From positions 4,340,001-4,404,000 of the forward strand of contig NZ_CP031194.1 in assembly GCF_003344965.1 (NCBI RefSeq): a stretch of DNA of 64,000 nucleotides, written 5' to 3'. This document shows positions 16,794-26,097 of this stretch, one piece after another. Position numbers and translations under genes: made by a program. The notes under the pieces are model-generated. The model saw only the letters and a program-made list of their open reading frames with translations. It did not search any database and was not told where the DNA came from. Every line of letters begins with the position of its first letter. Positions within the stretch are counted from its first letter, which is position 1. Source of the stretch: Streptomyces paludis. GTDB lineage: Bacteria; Actinomycetota; Actinomycetes; Streptomycetales; Streptomycetaceae.

Positions 16794-18188
16794 GTGACCT
16801 TCCGGACCGTGACTTCTCGCTCACTCACCGCAGTGGGCCTGCTCGCCCTGTCTCTGGCCGCACTCGCCACGCTCTGTGTCGCCCAGCGCATCCCCATGGC
16901 CGACGCCCTCATCTACCGGGCCGAGGGCGCGGCCGTCGTCGACGGCACGGATCTCTACGGGCCGACGCCCTACGAGTCGAACCACTACGGGCCCGGCCAC
17001 TACGGGCTCGCCGGCGCCAACGGCGTCACCGGAGCCGCCACCGGCTGGCAGCTGTCCGCCGGATACCCGCCGTTCGCCGCCCTTCTCTTCGTACCGACCA
17101 CCTGGCTGCCCGTCGGTGCCCTCAAGGTCGTCCTCGTCATCGGGAACGCCGCGCTGCTGGCGCTGTTCGTCCGGCTGTCCTGGCGCTTCGCCGGACTCCC
17201 GGCCGTCAACGCCGCCGTCCCCATCACCCTCGCGGTGGCCGTCGCGCTCTGGCTCGAACCCGTACTCCAGACCGTCCTGTTCGGGCAGATCAGCCTCGCC
17301 GTCGGCTGCCTCGTCCTGTGGGACCTGTCCCGGCCCGAGCAGGCGCTCGGCAAGGGTTTCGCCCTAGGGGTCGCGGCCGGTATCACCCTCACCCCGGCCG
17401 TCTTCCTCGTCTACCTGCTGGTGACCGGGCGCGTACGGGCCGGGCTGACCGCTCTCGCCGGCCTCATCGGCACCGTACTGCTCGGTCTGCTCGTACTCCC
17501 GCACGCCAGCGGGGAGTTCTGGACGCACCACGTCGTGGAGTTCGGCCGGTACGGCGGCCCCGCGGGCCAGGTGTGGACCGCCGGGAACCAGTCGCTGTAC
17601 GGGCTGCTCGCGCGCGCCCTGCACACCCCCGAGCCGGGCGTCTGGTGGGCGCTGGCCGCCGCGCTCACGGCCGCCGCGGGGCTGTGGACCGCCCGCCGCG
17701 CCGCCGTCCGGGCCGGCGCCGAGACCTGGGGCGTGCTGGCCGCCGCGCTGACCGCGCTGCTCGTCGCGCCGGTCGGCTGGTCGCACCACTGGGTCTGGTG
17801 CGTCCCGCTGCTGGCGGTCCTGCTCGCCGAACGCCGCTTCGGTACGGCGGCGGTGGCGGGCGTGGTCTGGACGGCGGGCGGCCATCTCGGCGTCGTCCCC
17901 CACCAGGCCGGAGCGGAACTCCGGCTCCCCTGGTGGCAGCAGCCGGCCGCCTCGCCGTACGCGCTCGCGGCGCTGGGGCTGCTGGTGTACGTCGCGTGGC
18001 GCGCGCATGATTTCCGGCGGGCGCGGGCGCGTCTGCGCGCGCGCCCGTACGTACCGCCGCCGCGGACACACATGCCGACGCCCCGCCGTCACGGTGCGAA
18101 ATCCACCGTCGGCGGCCCCTTCGACCGGCGTGGGTCAGCCCTCGGGCAGCAGGATGTCGGCGTCGTCGAACACGCGCAGTACGACTAG
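16794..18188 (+). CDS. GT87 family mannosyltransferase-like membrane protein
   Basis: This 464-residue polytopic protein has about ten hydrophobic helices. Acidic and Tyr-rich residues occur in the first extracytoplasmic loop (ADALIYRAEGAAVVDGTDLYG), followed by SAGYPPFAALLFVP. These are hallmarks of GT87 (DUF2029) enzymes, which use polyprenyl-phosphate-mannose to mannosylate lipids or glycans outside the membrane, as in mycobacterial PimE. The acceptor is unknown. The basic tail after about residue 400 is poorly conserved-looking, and the last 18 codons overlap antisense with the convergent toxin-like gene, suggesting loss of an earlier stop. Confidence 0.85.
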   Translation: MTFRTVTSRSLTAVGLLALSLAALATLCVAQRIPMADALIYRAEGAAVVDGTDLYGPTPYESNHYGPGHYGLAGANGVTGAATGWQLSAGYPPFAALLFVPTTWLPVGALKVVLVIGNAALLALFVRLSWRFAGLPAVNAAVPITLAVAVALWLEPVLQTVLFGQISLAVGCLVLWDLSRPEQALGKGFALGVAAGITLTPAVFLVYLLVTGRVRAGLTALAGLIGTVLLGLLVLPHASGEFWTHHVVEFGRYGGPAGQVWTAGNQSLYGLLARALHTPEPGVWWALAAALTAAAGLWTARRAAVRAGAETWGVLAAALTALLVAPVGWSHHWVWCVPLLAVLLAERRFGTAAVAGVVWTAGGHLGVVPHQAGAELRLPWWQQPAASPYALAALGLLVYVAWRAHDFRRARARLRARPYVPPPRTHMPTPRRHGAKSTVGGPFDRRGSALGQQDVGVVEHAQYD

Positions 18189-18416
18189 GAGCAGCCGCCC
18201 TCGCGACACCATGTACTCGGCGACGATCTGCGAAGTGAGCCGGATCTCCCGGTCCTGGTCCCCGGCGCCGATCGGTCGTGACAGCGCCGTGTACGGGTCG
18301 TGCGCCAGTATGTCGATGGCCTTCTCGAACGAGGCCCGGCGGGTGGGGTCCAGCCGGTCGCGGTCGCGCGCCGCCGACTCCGTGTACAGCACTTCATAAA
18401 CCTCGTGCGGCGTCAT
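18135..18416 (-). CDS. Orphan ParE/RelE-like toxin-family protein
   Basis: This 93-residue protein starts at ATG 18416 behind an AGGAGA ribosome-binding site. The fold pattern is that of the ParE/RelE superfamily: YEVLYTESAARDRDRLDP, a helical ASFEKAIDILAHDPYT, then YMVSRGRLLLVVLRVF. RelE-type members cut mRNA on ribosomes and ParE types poison gyrase; which applies here is not clear. No antitoxin gene is adjacent on either side, so this is an orphan, perhaps inactive or domesticated. Its 3' end overlaps the convergent GT87 gene by 54 bp. Confidence 0.7.
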   Translation of the reverse strand: MTPHEVYEVLYTESAARDRDRLDPTRRASFEKAIDILAHDPYTALSRPIGAGDQDREIRLTSQIVAEYMVSRGRLLLVVLRVFDDADILLPEG

Positions 18417-18536
18417 GTGCTCTCCTTGCCACGCCTGCCTCTTCGACCAGCGTATCGGCTCACAGGGTGAACGGGAGTGCCGATGCGGCAGTTCCCCCCA
18501 CGGCCCGCCTTCGGACCACGCCCTCAAGACCTGCCC

Positions 18537-20201
18537 TCAGACCCCGTCCTCCGGGTCCCGGTCGCCCGCAAGGAGTTCGTCCGCGTCGACGATCCGGTAC
18601 GCGTATCCCTGCTCGGCCAGGAAGCGCTGGCGGTGGGCCGCGAAGTCCTGGTCGATGGTGTCGCGCGCGACGACCGAGTAGAAGCGCGCCTCATGGCCGT
18701 CCGCCTTCGGGCGCAGCACCCGGCCGAGGCGCTGTGCCTCCTCCTGGCGGGAGCCGAACGTACCCGAGACCTGGATCGCGACCGTCGCCTCGGGGAGGTC
18801 GATCGAGAAGTTGGCGACCTTCGAGACGACGAGGACCGAGATCTCGCCCTGCCGGAAGGCGTCGAAGAGTTTCTCGCGCTGCGCGTTGCTGGTCTCGCCC
18901 TTGATGACGGGCGCGTCGAGATGCTCGCCCAGCTCGTCCAGCTGGTCGATGTACTGGCCGATGACGAGCGTCTGCTCGCCCGCGTGTTTCCGCACGAGCG
19001 CCTCCGTCACCTTCCGCTTTGTCGCCGTCGTCGCGCAGAAGCGGTACTTCTCCTCGGCCTCGGCGGTCGCGTACGCGAGCCGCTCGCTGTCGGTGAGATT
19101 GACCCGTACCTCCACACAGTCCGCCGGGGCGATATAGCCCTGCGCCTCGATCTCCTTCCACGGCGCGTCGAACCGCTTCGGGCCGATCAGCGAGAACACG
19201 TCCGACTCGCGGCCGTCCTCCCGTACGAGCGTCGCCGTCAGCCCGAGCCGGCGGCGGGCCTGGAGGTCGGCGGTGAACTTGAAGACCGGCGCGGGCAGCA
19301 GATGCACCTCGTCGTAGACGATCAGCCCCCAGTCGCGGGAGTCGAACAGCTCCAGGTGCGGATAGACGCCCTTCCGGCGCGTCGTGAGGACCTGGTACGT
19401 CGCGATCGTGACCGGCCGGATCTCCTTGCGCGTACCGCTGTACTCCCCGATCTCGTCCTCGGTCAGCGAGGTGCGCTTCACCAGCTCGTGCTTCCACTGG
19501 CGGGCCGAGACGGTGTTGGTCACCAGGATCAGCGTGGTCGCCTTGGCCTGCGCCATCGCACCCGCCCCGACCAGCGTCTTCCCCGCGCCACAGGGCAGCA
19601 CGACGACTCCCGAGCCGCCGTGCCAGAACCCCTCGACGGCCTGCTTCTGGTACGGCCGCAGCGCCCAGCCGTCCTCCGCCAGCTCGATGGCGTGCGCCTC
19701 GCCGTCCACATACCCGGCGAGGTCCTCGGCGGGCCAGCCCAGCTTGAGGAGCGTCTGCTTGATCTGGCCGCGCTCGGACGGGTGCACGGCGACGGTGTCC
19801 GGGTCGATCCGGGCGCCCACCAGCGGCTGGACCTTCTTCGACCGGAGGATCTCCTCCAGGACGGGCCGGTCGGTGGAGGTCAGCACGAGACCGTGGCTGG
19901 GGTGCTTGGAGAGGGTGAGCCGACCGTAGCGGGCCATCGTCTCGGCGACGTCCACGAGCAGCGCGTGCGGCACCGGATACCGCGAGAACTCCACCAGCGC
20001 GTCCACGACCTGCTCGGCGTCGTGCCCGGCGGCACGGGCGTTCCACAGACCGAGCGGGGTCAGCCGATAGGTGTGGATGTGCTCGGGCGCGCGCTCCAGC
20101 TCGGCGAAGGGCGCGATGGCACGGCGGCAGGCGTCGGCCTGCTCGTGGTCGACTTCGAGGAGCAACGTTTTGTCGCTCTGGACGATGAGCGGTCCGTTCA
20201 C
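18537..20201 (-). CDS. Bacterial XPB-type DNA repair helicase
   Basis: This 554-residue SF2 helicase starts at GTG 20201 with GGAAGGGAT just upstream; open frame before it is not protein-like. The N-terminal region (MNGPLIVQSDKTLLLEVDH) is the damage-recognition part seen in mycobacterial XPB. Motif I is CGAGKT, motif II is DEVH (VYDEVHLLPA), and the C-terminal core has SGTFGSRQEEAQRLGRVLRPK. XPB unwinds DNA 3' to 5'; in eukaryotes it is a TFIIH subunit for nucleotide excision repair, while its bacterial role is less clear. The helicase-associated/WYL gene lies 1.5 kb away. Confidence 0.92.
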   Translation of the reverse strand: MNGPLIVQSDKTLLLEVDHEQADACRRAIAPFAELERAPEHIHTYRLTPLGLWNARAAGHDAEQVVDALVEFSRYPVPHALLVDVAETMARYGRLTLSKHPSHGLVLTSTDRPVLEEILRSKKVQPLVGARIDPDTVAVHPSERGQIKQTLLKLGWPAEDLAGYVDGEAHAIELAEDGWALRPYQKQAVEGFWHGGSGVVVLPCGAGKTLVGAGAMAQAKATTLILVTNTVSARQWKHELVKRTSLTEDEIGEYSGTRKEIRPVTIATYQVLTTRRKGVYPHLELFDSRDWGLIVYDEVHLLPAPVFKFTADLQARRRLGLTATLVREDGRESDVFSLIGPKRFDAPWKEIEAQGYIAPADCVEVRVNLTDSERLAYATAEAEEKYRFCATTATKRKVTEALVRKHAGEQTLVIGQYIDQLDELGEHLDAPVIKGETSNAQREKLFDAFRQGEISVLVVSKVANFSIDLPEATVAIQVSGTFGSRQEEAQRLGRVLRPKADGHEARFYSVVARDTIDQDFAAHRQRFLAEQGYAYRIVDADELLAGDRDPEDGV

Positions 20202-20339
20202 GTACCTACATCCCTTCCACGCTGGGCCAAACGTCCAGTGTCGCGCATCTCGGGACGTTCCGGTGCCCGGACTGCCGACTGAACCGGTTCGAGTGGCGTG
20301 GTGCGGCGTATCCGGGCGGTGGCGGGGCACAGGGGGGCT

Positions 20340-20960
20340 ATGACCGCTGAGACGGAACGGACCGGGCCGGTGAAGGCCGCTCCCGGGGGTAAGGCGCGGG
20401 GTGTGTGGGGCGCGTGGGGTGAGCGCGGTTCGCGGGGGTTACGGGGCTTGCGGGACTCCTGGGGTTCCCTGGGGGCGCGCTTTCACTGGGGCGCGTGGGG
20501 CAGGACCGCGCTGCGGATCGTGATCATGGCGGTGGCGTTTGTCTCGCTGGCGGGGTTCGCCGCCGTACTGGCCGAGCTGACGCTGACGCCGTCCCCGGCG
20601 TCCGCCGGTATCGCCGGGTCCAATCTGCGGGTGGGGCACTCGCTGCGCCAGTACGCGGAGGACTACACATTTCTCTCGGCGTGCAAGCAGATCGGCGGAA
20701 ACCTGCTGATGGGAGCGCCCTTCGGGGTGATCCTCCCGCTGCTCATGCCGCCCCGGTACCGGATGGTGCGGGTGGTGCTGCTGACCGCCGTGGTGATGAC
20801 GCTGGTGGAGCTGGCACAGGGCGCGATGATCCAGGGCCGGGCCTTCGACATCGATGACGTCATCCTGAACACGAGCGGCGCGCTGATCGGGTATCTGCTG
20901 CTGGGGCGGCGGCTGTCGCGGCGGTTCCACATGCTGGCGCGGGACGGGGAGAAGACCTGA
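20340..20960 (+). CDS. VanZ-like family membrane protein
   Basis: This protein of about 206 residues starts at ATG 20340. A Gly/Arg/Trp-rich cytosolic tail (residues 1-50) is followed by four hydrophobic segments. The VanZ-type signature appears as GGNLLMGAPFGVILPLLMP, TLVELAQ and FDIDDVILNTSGALIGYLLG-like sequence. VanZ proteins were linked to teicoplanin tolerance, but most relatives have no known role. The N-terminal tail is built from WGxWG-like repeats, which is unusual. The gene diverges from XPB. Confidence 0.85.
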   Translation: MTAETERTGPVKAAPGGKARGVWGAWGERGSRGLRGLRDSWGSLGARFHWGAWGRTALRIVIMAVAFVSLAGFAAVLAELTLTPSPASAGIAGSNLRVGHSLRQYAEDYTFLSACKQIGGNLLMGAPFGVILPLLMPPRYRMVRVVLLTAVVMTLVELAQGAMIQGRAFDIDDVILNTSGALIGYLLLGRRLSRRFHMLARDGEKT

Positions 20961-21012
20961 TGTGAGGCCGTGGCGGCGGGCGTTGTCAGTGGTGGGTGGT
21001 CCAATGGGCGGC

Positions 21013-21753
21013 ATGACTGAGACGACGGTGCTGCTCTCCCTCATCGAGGACCGCTCGGCCGCCTTGAGGGACGCCGTGGCGACCGCCCTGGACCTCGACG
21101 CGCGCGTGCCGGGCTGCCCCGAGTGGTCCCTGCGGCAGCTGGTCGAGCATGTGGGCGGGGTCCAGCGGTTCTGGGCGGCCGTCGTCGCCGCCGGGCCCGC
21201 CGACCAGCCGCCCACGAAGGCGGTGGTGGGCGAGACCGACCCGGCGTGGAATCTGCTCGACTGGTGGGGCGAGTCGACCGCGCTGCTGCTGAGTGCCCTG
21301 CTGGCGGCCGATCCGCGCCAGGGCTGCTGGACCTGGTGGGGCGCGTCCGGCGCGCCCCAGACCGTCGCCGCCGTCGCGCGCCACCAGGTGCAGGAGGTGG
21401 CGGTGCACGCGTACGACGCCCAGGAGGCCGCTTCCGGGCGGCCCCGGCCGATACCGGGACCGGTCGCGGTGGACGGCGTGGACGAGTTCCTCACGGTGGT
21501 CGTCGGCTCGTCCGGGCCGTGGCCGCGCCGGTCGGCCCGGATCGTCCTGTGCGCCGAGGAAGGCCCGTCGTGGACCCTCGGCCTCACCCGTTCCGAGCGG
21601 TCCGTCGTCGCACCGGGCGTGATCGAGGCCGACACGACGGCGGTCGTGCGCGGCCCGGCGAGCGATCTGCTGCTGGCCCTGTACGGGCGGATACCCGTCG
21701 ACTACCTCGCGGTGGAGGGCGACCGCGCGGCGGTCGCCGCCCTGATGTCCTGA
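21013..21753 (+). CDS. Maleylpyruvate isomerase / DinB-like family protein
   Basis: This 246-residue protein has the mycothiol-dependent maleylpyruvate isomerase N-terminal helix-bundle pattern. VPGCPEWSLRQLVEHVGGVQRFW lies at residues 31-53 and supplies the first metal-ligand His. A later RHQVQEVAVHAYDAQ supplies two more His, followed by a C-terminal domain ending LLALYGRIPVDYLAVEGD. Such proteins use mycothiol in thiol transfer or isomerisation, or have unknown substrates. ATG 21004, three codons earlier, is an alternative start. It is convergent with the WYL-type gene, with a gap of only 10 bp. Confidence 0.85.
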   Translation: MTETTVLLSLIEDRSAALRDAVATALDLDARVPGCPEWSLRQLVEHVGGVQRFWAAVVAAGPADQPPTKAVVGETDPAWNLLDWWGESTALLLSALLAADPRQGCWTWWGASGAPQTVAAVARHQVQEVAVHAYDAQEAASGRPRPIPGPVAVDGVDEFLTVVVGSSGPWPRRSARIVLCAEEGPSWTLGLTRSERSVVAPGVIEADTTAVVRGPASDLLLALYGRIPVDYLAVEGDRAAVAALMS

Positions 21754-21763
21754 GGACGGTGGC

Positions 21764-24454
21764 TCACGCCGGGTCGTCGGCCAGCTCCGCCACGCCCGTG
21801 ATGCGGTGCAGCGGGTACGTACGGACCTCGTCCGCCGTGTGGTCGTACGCCGTCACGTAACCGCCCTCGACCCGTACGGGCGCGATCACGCGCTGGCTGG
21901 CCGCGCCGTCCGCGTTGACGTAGCCGATCCAGACCGCCGAGCCCGTCATCGCGGCGGCCTGGACGGTCGCGAGCGTCTCCCCGGGGGTGGTGCGGGGCAG
22001 CGCGCCGCTCGCGGTGGCGGCCCGCCCGGCCGCCGCCGACGACGCGGAGGAGGACGAGGTGGGTGCCGGGACCAGCGGCTCGGTGACCGGCTTCCGGACG
22101 ACCGTGGCCGCCAGGTCACCGGCCCGGATCGCTCGTACGGCCGCGCCCAGCAGCGTCGCGTCCGGGACGGGCGGCCCGTCCGGTACGGGGGCGGGGGCGG
22201 TCCGGGGCGGGGTGCGGTGGGCGAGCGCGCGGGTGATCATGACATCGCCCTCCGTGGACTCCGCCGCGGGCGCGAAGCCCATGGTCCGCAGCCCGTCGAG
22301 CAGCGCCGCGGCCTCCGCGTGCGCGGCCAGCACGGTCGGGGCGAGGCGCCGCAGCCGCAAGGCCAGGGAGCGCTTGTCGGCCAGGATCTCGTCGAGGACG
22401 GCCTCGTCGTCGCAGCGTACGTACGCGGAGGCCGAGCCGACCCGGAGATGGCCGTGCTTACGGGCCACATCGTCGATCAGATAGGCCAGCGGCTGCGGTA
22501 CGGGCGTACGGCTGTGCGCCTTGAGGAAGTCGTGCAGGTCGGACGCCGACTGCCCGGCGTCCAGCGCACGCCGTACGGAACCGGGCGTGAAGCGGTAGAC
22601 GGTCGCCCCGCCCTTGGACTCGACGTCCGCCGTGACGGCGAGCAGCTCCGCGAGGGGGCGCAGCAGCGGGCCGGGGGCGACGGCGGTGAGGTCGGCCTGG
22701 AGGAGGACATGATCGAGGGGCTCGGGGAGGAGCGGGGCGAGGACACGGGCGGCGCGCAGCCCGGCGGCGGCGAGTTCGGCGGCCGACCCGGAGCCGTGGC
22801 CGGGAGCGGGGCCCGGACCGGCATTGGCGCTGGTGTCGGCGTGCGTCTCCGTACCTGTACCCGTACCGTCCGGCTCCCGGGCCAGCAGCGCCCGGGCGTG
22901 GGACGACAGCGCGCCCCGGCCCGTGAAGCCGAGCATCTCCGCCTCGTTCATCGTCCACGCCGCCAGCCGCGCGCGCAGATCGTCCGGCCTGCCGCCGGCC
23001 GACGCGCCGCGCAGCGGGCGTTCCCAGCGCAGCCGGGCGAGCAGCGATTCGGGGTCGGGGGCCGTGCCCTCGGGGAGCGTGGCGAGGAGTTCCAGGATCC
23101 GCCGCCGTACCTCCGGCGCCGGGCCCCGGTCCAGATCGGGGCCGAGCACGGCGAGCGTACGGCCCTTGCTGTCCTGGCTGCCGACCAGCCCGGCGGTACG
23201 GGTCGCCGTCAGCCAGGCGATCGCGAGCCGTGTCCACCGGTCGGCGGGCGGCAGCTCCTGCCAGTCGTCGTAGGCGGGGGTCGGCGCGTACCGCTCGTCG
23301 GTCTGGCCGTCCGGCGCCAGCAGGCCCGCCGCGTAACCGAGTTCGACCCAGAAGGCGGCCACGGGCTCCGGGACGTCGAGCGCGGTGGCGGTGCGCTTCA
23401 GGTCCCGTACGGAGAGGCCGCCGGCGCGCAGGACGTTCGGGCCGCCCTCGTTCCACTCCTTGGCCAGCTCCTCGATGGTGGCCAGGGCCGTGTACGCCTG
23501 GCCCGCCGCCGTACTGTCCACCATCCGCGACCGGTTCACCGCCGCGTCCGCCGCCGCCGTACTCGCGGCCGTACTCGCCGCCGCTCCGGCCGGGTCGGGG
23601 GACGCGGGCGCCGTCCCGGCGCGCGGCGCGACGACCGGCGCCACGGGCTCCGGCCTGCGGTGCGCGCGCCCGGCGCGCAGATGCAGCGCCGCCTCGCGCG
23701 GCAGCACGACCGTACGAGTGGTCGCCGGCAGCAGCAGCCCCCGGTCACGCAGCCACCGCACGGGCGGGGTGGGGCTCGATGTGACCTCGCCGTACGGCGG
23801 CCCCCACACCAGCCGGTCCAGCACCGACAGCGCCTCCATCGGCGCCGTGTCGAGCAGCGACGCCATCCGCGTCCGGTCGGTGAAGAGCCCGGTGAGGGCC
23901 GCGACTGCCGAGACCGGATCGTGGGTGGAGGGCAGCCCGGACGCCGTCAGGATCTCCTGGAGACGGCCCGGCGACATGCCCGCCGTGGCCTCCGCGACGG
24001 TCGGGCCCAGACCGGTCGGGGACGGGTGCGTGGGGGAGGGCGCGAGGAGTTCGCGGGCGGTGCGCACCAGCCGCAGCCGGTCGTCCCCGCCCCAGATCAG
24101 CGCCTGGTCGCGCAGGGTCGTCACGGCCCTCGGGAGGGCCGCCTCGATGCCCGGATCGCCCTCGTCACCGGTGAGCAGCGCGCGCAGCGTGTCGTACGGC
24201 GCGGGCTCGGGAGCCACGGCGAGCGCCTCCGCCACCTGGAGCGTGAACCGGTCGAGCCGCTCCAGCGCCCGTACGACCGACGCCCGGGTGCCGGCGCGGG
24301 TCGCGAGCTGCGAGAGATCGCTGGGCACGGGGTTGAGCAGATCGGGCCGGGCGCGCAGCAGAGCGGTGAGCGAACGGTCGCTCTGGGTGCGCAGCGCCTC
24401 CGCCAGCGTGCGCGGTGACGTACTGCCGGTCCCCTCTGGAACTCCTTCGGGCAC
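21764..24454 (-). CDS. Helicase-associated (XPB/Ssl2-like) domain and WYL-like protein
   Basis: The start is GTG 24454 behind a perfect AGGAGG (896 residues); the open frame further upstream is antisense noise. The N-terminal and central parts are helical repeats with winged-helix character, of the kind annotated as helicase C-terminal/XPB-Ssl2-like in actinobacteria, but no Walker motifs are present, so it is not itself a helicase. The C terminus has a WYL-like beta domain with AVWIGYVNADGAASQRVIAPVRVEGGYVTAYDH. It is often found near XPB, as here, and may be an accessory DNA-binding partner. The partnership is inference. Confidence 0.82.
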   Translation of the reverse strand: MPEGVPEGTGSTSPRTLAEALRTQSDRSLTALLRARPDLLNPVPSDLSQLATRAGTRASVVRALERLDRFTLQVAEALAVAPEPAPYDTLRALLTGDEGDPGIEAALPRAVTTLRDQALIWGGDDRLRLVRTARELLAPSPTHPSPTGLGPTVAEATAGMSPGRLQEILTASGLPSTHDPVSAVAALTGLFTDRTRMASLLDTAPMEALSVLDRLVWGPPYGEVTSSPTPPVRWLRDRGLLLPATTRTVVLPREAALHLRAGRAHRRPEPVAPVVAPRAGTAPASPDPAGAAASTAASTAAADAAVNRSRMVDSTAAGQAYTALATIEELAKEWNEGGPNVLRAGGLSVRDLKRTATALDVPEPVAAFWVELGYAAGLLAPDGQTDERYAPTPAYDDWQELPPADRWTRLAIAWLTATRTAGLVGSQDSKGRTLAVLGPDLDRGPAPEVRRRILELLATLPEGTAPDPESLLARLRWERPLRGASAGGRPDDLRARLAAWTMNEAEMLGFTGRGALSSHARALLAREPDGTGTGTETHADTSANAGPGPAPGHGSGSAAELAAAGLRAARVLAPLLPEPLDHVLLQADLTAVAPGPLLRPLAELLAVTADVESKGGATVYRFTPGSVRRALDAGQSASDLHDFLKAHSRTPVPQPLAYLIDDVARKHGHLRVGSASAYVRCDDEAVLDEILADKRSLALRLRRLAPTVLAAHAEAAALLDGLRTMGFAPAAESTEGDVMITRALAHRTPPRTAPAPVPDGPPVPDATLLGAAVRAIRAGDLAATVVRKPVTEPLVPAPTSSSSASSAAAGRAATASGALPRTTPGETLATVQAAAMTGSAVWIGYVNADGAASQRVIAPVRVEGGYVTAYDHTADEVRTYPLHRITGVAELADDPA

Positions 24455-24673
24455 GTGCGCCTCCTGCTCGGGCTTCGCGGATCCCCATCCGTTCCACGTT
24501 AGCCCGTCCGTCGATCGGGGAGTGGGAGAAGAGACGGGAGTGGGCAGCGGGTCGGCGGCGGCCACCCCTGCCGGCCTGGCCGTATGTACTGGACGTACGG
24601 GAGCGACTCCGACAGCATCACGTGCGAGTGGCTCGTGAGCGGTCGCGGGTGGCTGTCGTGCCGGGGAGGCTTT

Positions 24674-26068
24674 GTGGGGATCGAGAGCGATCAGCTCGTT
24701 TACGACTACCTGAGCCGGGTCGGTGACGCCGCCCAGCGGCAACAGCTCTCCTCCGGGGACCGGATGCGGCTCGTGTCGACGCTGCGCAACGAGATCGACC
24801 GGCAGCGCGGGAAGTACGCCACCGACAGCCCGGCGGCCGTGCGCCGCATCCTCGGACGGCTGGGCGAACCGGCGGAGCTGGTACGGGCGGCGGCGCCGCC
24901 GGGCGGGGGCGGCGAGGACACCCGGGAGCGGGAGCCGTACGCGGCGCCGGAGGTGCCGGAGCAGCGGGCGCGGGGGATGAAGGGGTTCAAGGGGATAAAG
25001 GGATTCATGGGGTCGGTGGGCTCCGTGGGTTCCACAGGCTCCATGGGGGCCAAGGGGGCCAAGGGGGCCAAGGGGGCGGACAGGGAGGCCGATTCGCGTA
25101 CGGGACCGTCCGGACCCTCCGTGCCCCTGGCGCCGGAGCCGACGCCGGAGCCGGTACTGCCACTGGAGCCGGAACCGCTGCCGGAGCCCGAGTTGAAGCC
25201 GGAGCCCGAGCCGGCACCCGCACCCGCCCCACCAGCACCCGAGCCCGAACGCCCGCCCACCCCCGAACCTCCGCCCGCACCAGCGGCGTTCGCCCCGCCC
25301 ATGGAGCAGGCGGCGAAGCCGCCCGTACCGTCGCCGCGTCCCGCCCCCGGGCCCGACTGGTGGCGGATAGAGGCGGGACCGCTGGGCGGCCGGGGCCCAG
25401 TGGAGACCGTGTTGGCGTCGGAACGGGAGGCCGAGGCGGCCGAGGCGGCCCAACGCCCCGGATTCGGGACAGGGTTCGTGGGCGGCATGATCCCCGAGGT
25501 CTTCAGGGAGCCGCCGGACCCGAAGGAGGAGGAGCGCCGGAGAGCGGCCGAGGCGGCCGGGGAGACAGGGACGGGTACGGAGTCCACGGCGGCGGAAGCG
25601 GGTACGGCAGCGGGTACGGGCGCGGAATCCGGTACGGACGCGGACGCGGCGCCCGGCAAGAAGCGCCGTCGGCTCCCGCTCCCGCGCCTGCTGGGCCCGC
25701 CCGGCGACATGCCCGCCGAAAAGACGAAGCCGCGCTTCGCCCACCCCTTCCTCCTGCTGGCGGCGGCCCTCCTCGTCGCGGGCGCCTTCCTCGGCTCCTG
25801 GCTGGCGCTGGGCGGCGGCTGGCTCCTCGCGTACGTCTCGCGCACGTTGTCCCGTACGGAGGCGAAGTGGGCGGTCTTCGGGCTGCCGGGCGTGTCGGCG
25901 GCGGGCGGTCTGGTCTGGCTCTGGGGCCGTTCGGTGGGCCGCTGGGGCGAGGAGATCCCGGCGGACGGCATGGCGGACGCGCTGACCGGGCTCTGGCCGG
26001 TGGTGCTGCGTACGGCGGCGGTGTCCTCGGCGCTCTTCCTGGTCTGGCGGGCGCGCCGCAAGGCGTGA
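24674..26068 (+). CDS. Membrane protein with collagen-like segment
   Basis: I place the start at GTG 24674 behind GGGGAGG (464 residues). The domains in order are: a helical N-terminal HAAS/DUF1700-like domain (1-72) with DYLSRVGDAAQRQ; a collagen-like run of 12 unbroken Gly-X-Y triplets (101-136); a Pro/Glu-rich linker made largely of PEPEP units (to about 220); a mixed Ala/Glu region with Gly-Thr repeats; a KKRRR stop-transfer cluster; and four C-terminal membrane helices. The topology suggests a cytosolic extended stalk. It is divergent from the WYL-type gene. I know no described function, and the collagen-like run is encoded partly by a perfect 9-bp tandem repeat. Confidence 0.75.
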   Translation: MGIESDQLVYDYLSRVGDAAQRQQLSSGDRMRLVSTLRNEIDRQRGKYATDSPAAVRRILGRLGEPAELVRAAAPPGGGGEDTREREPYAAPEVPEQRARGMKGFKGIKGFMGSVGSVGSTGSMGAKGAKGAKGADREADSRTGPSGPSVPLAPEPTPEPVLPLEPEPLPEPELKPEPEPAPAPAPPAPEPERPPTPEPPPAPAAFAPPMEQAAKPPVPSPRPAPGPDWWRIEAGPLGGRGPVETVLASEREAEAAEAAQRPGFGTGFVGGMIPEVFREPPDPKEEERRRAAEAAGETGTGTESTAAEAGTAAGTGAESGTDADAAPGKKRRRLPLPRLLGPPGDMPAEKTKPRFAHPFLLLAAALLVAGAFLGSWLALGGGWLLAYVSRTLSRTEAKWAVFGLPGVSAAGGLVWLWGRSVGRWGEEIPADGMADALTGLWPVVLRTAAVSSALFLVWRARRKA

Positions 26069-26077
26069 CCGGCCGGG

Positions 26078-26095
26078 ACCGCTGACGGGAGCGGT
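26078..26095. terminator. Small hairpin between convergent genes
   Basis: ACCGCT-GACGGG-AGCGGT gives a 6-bp stem in the 29-bp gap between the membrane protein and the sigma factor gene. It is a weak candidate for a shared terminator. Confidence 0.35.
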
Positions 26096-26097
26096 GC

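Noticed and set aside
24974..25081. Collagen-like coding repeat as a CRISPR or minisatellite array
   Set aside because: It has no spacers and keeps a Gly-X-Y frame in a complete gene, so it is reported as a protein feature.
24706..26061. Minus-strand 451-residue frame, Gly/Ser/Ala-rich
   Set aside because: Complement of the Pro/Glu and collagen-like coding sequence on the plus strand.
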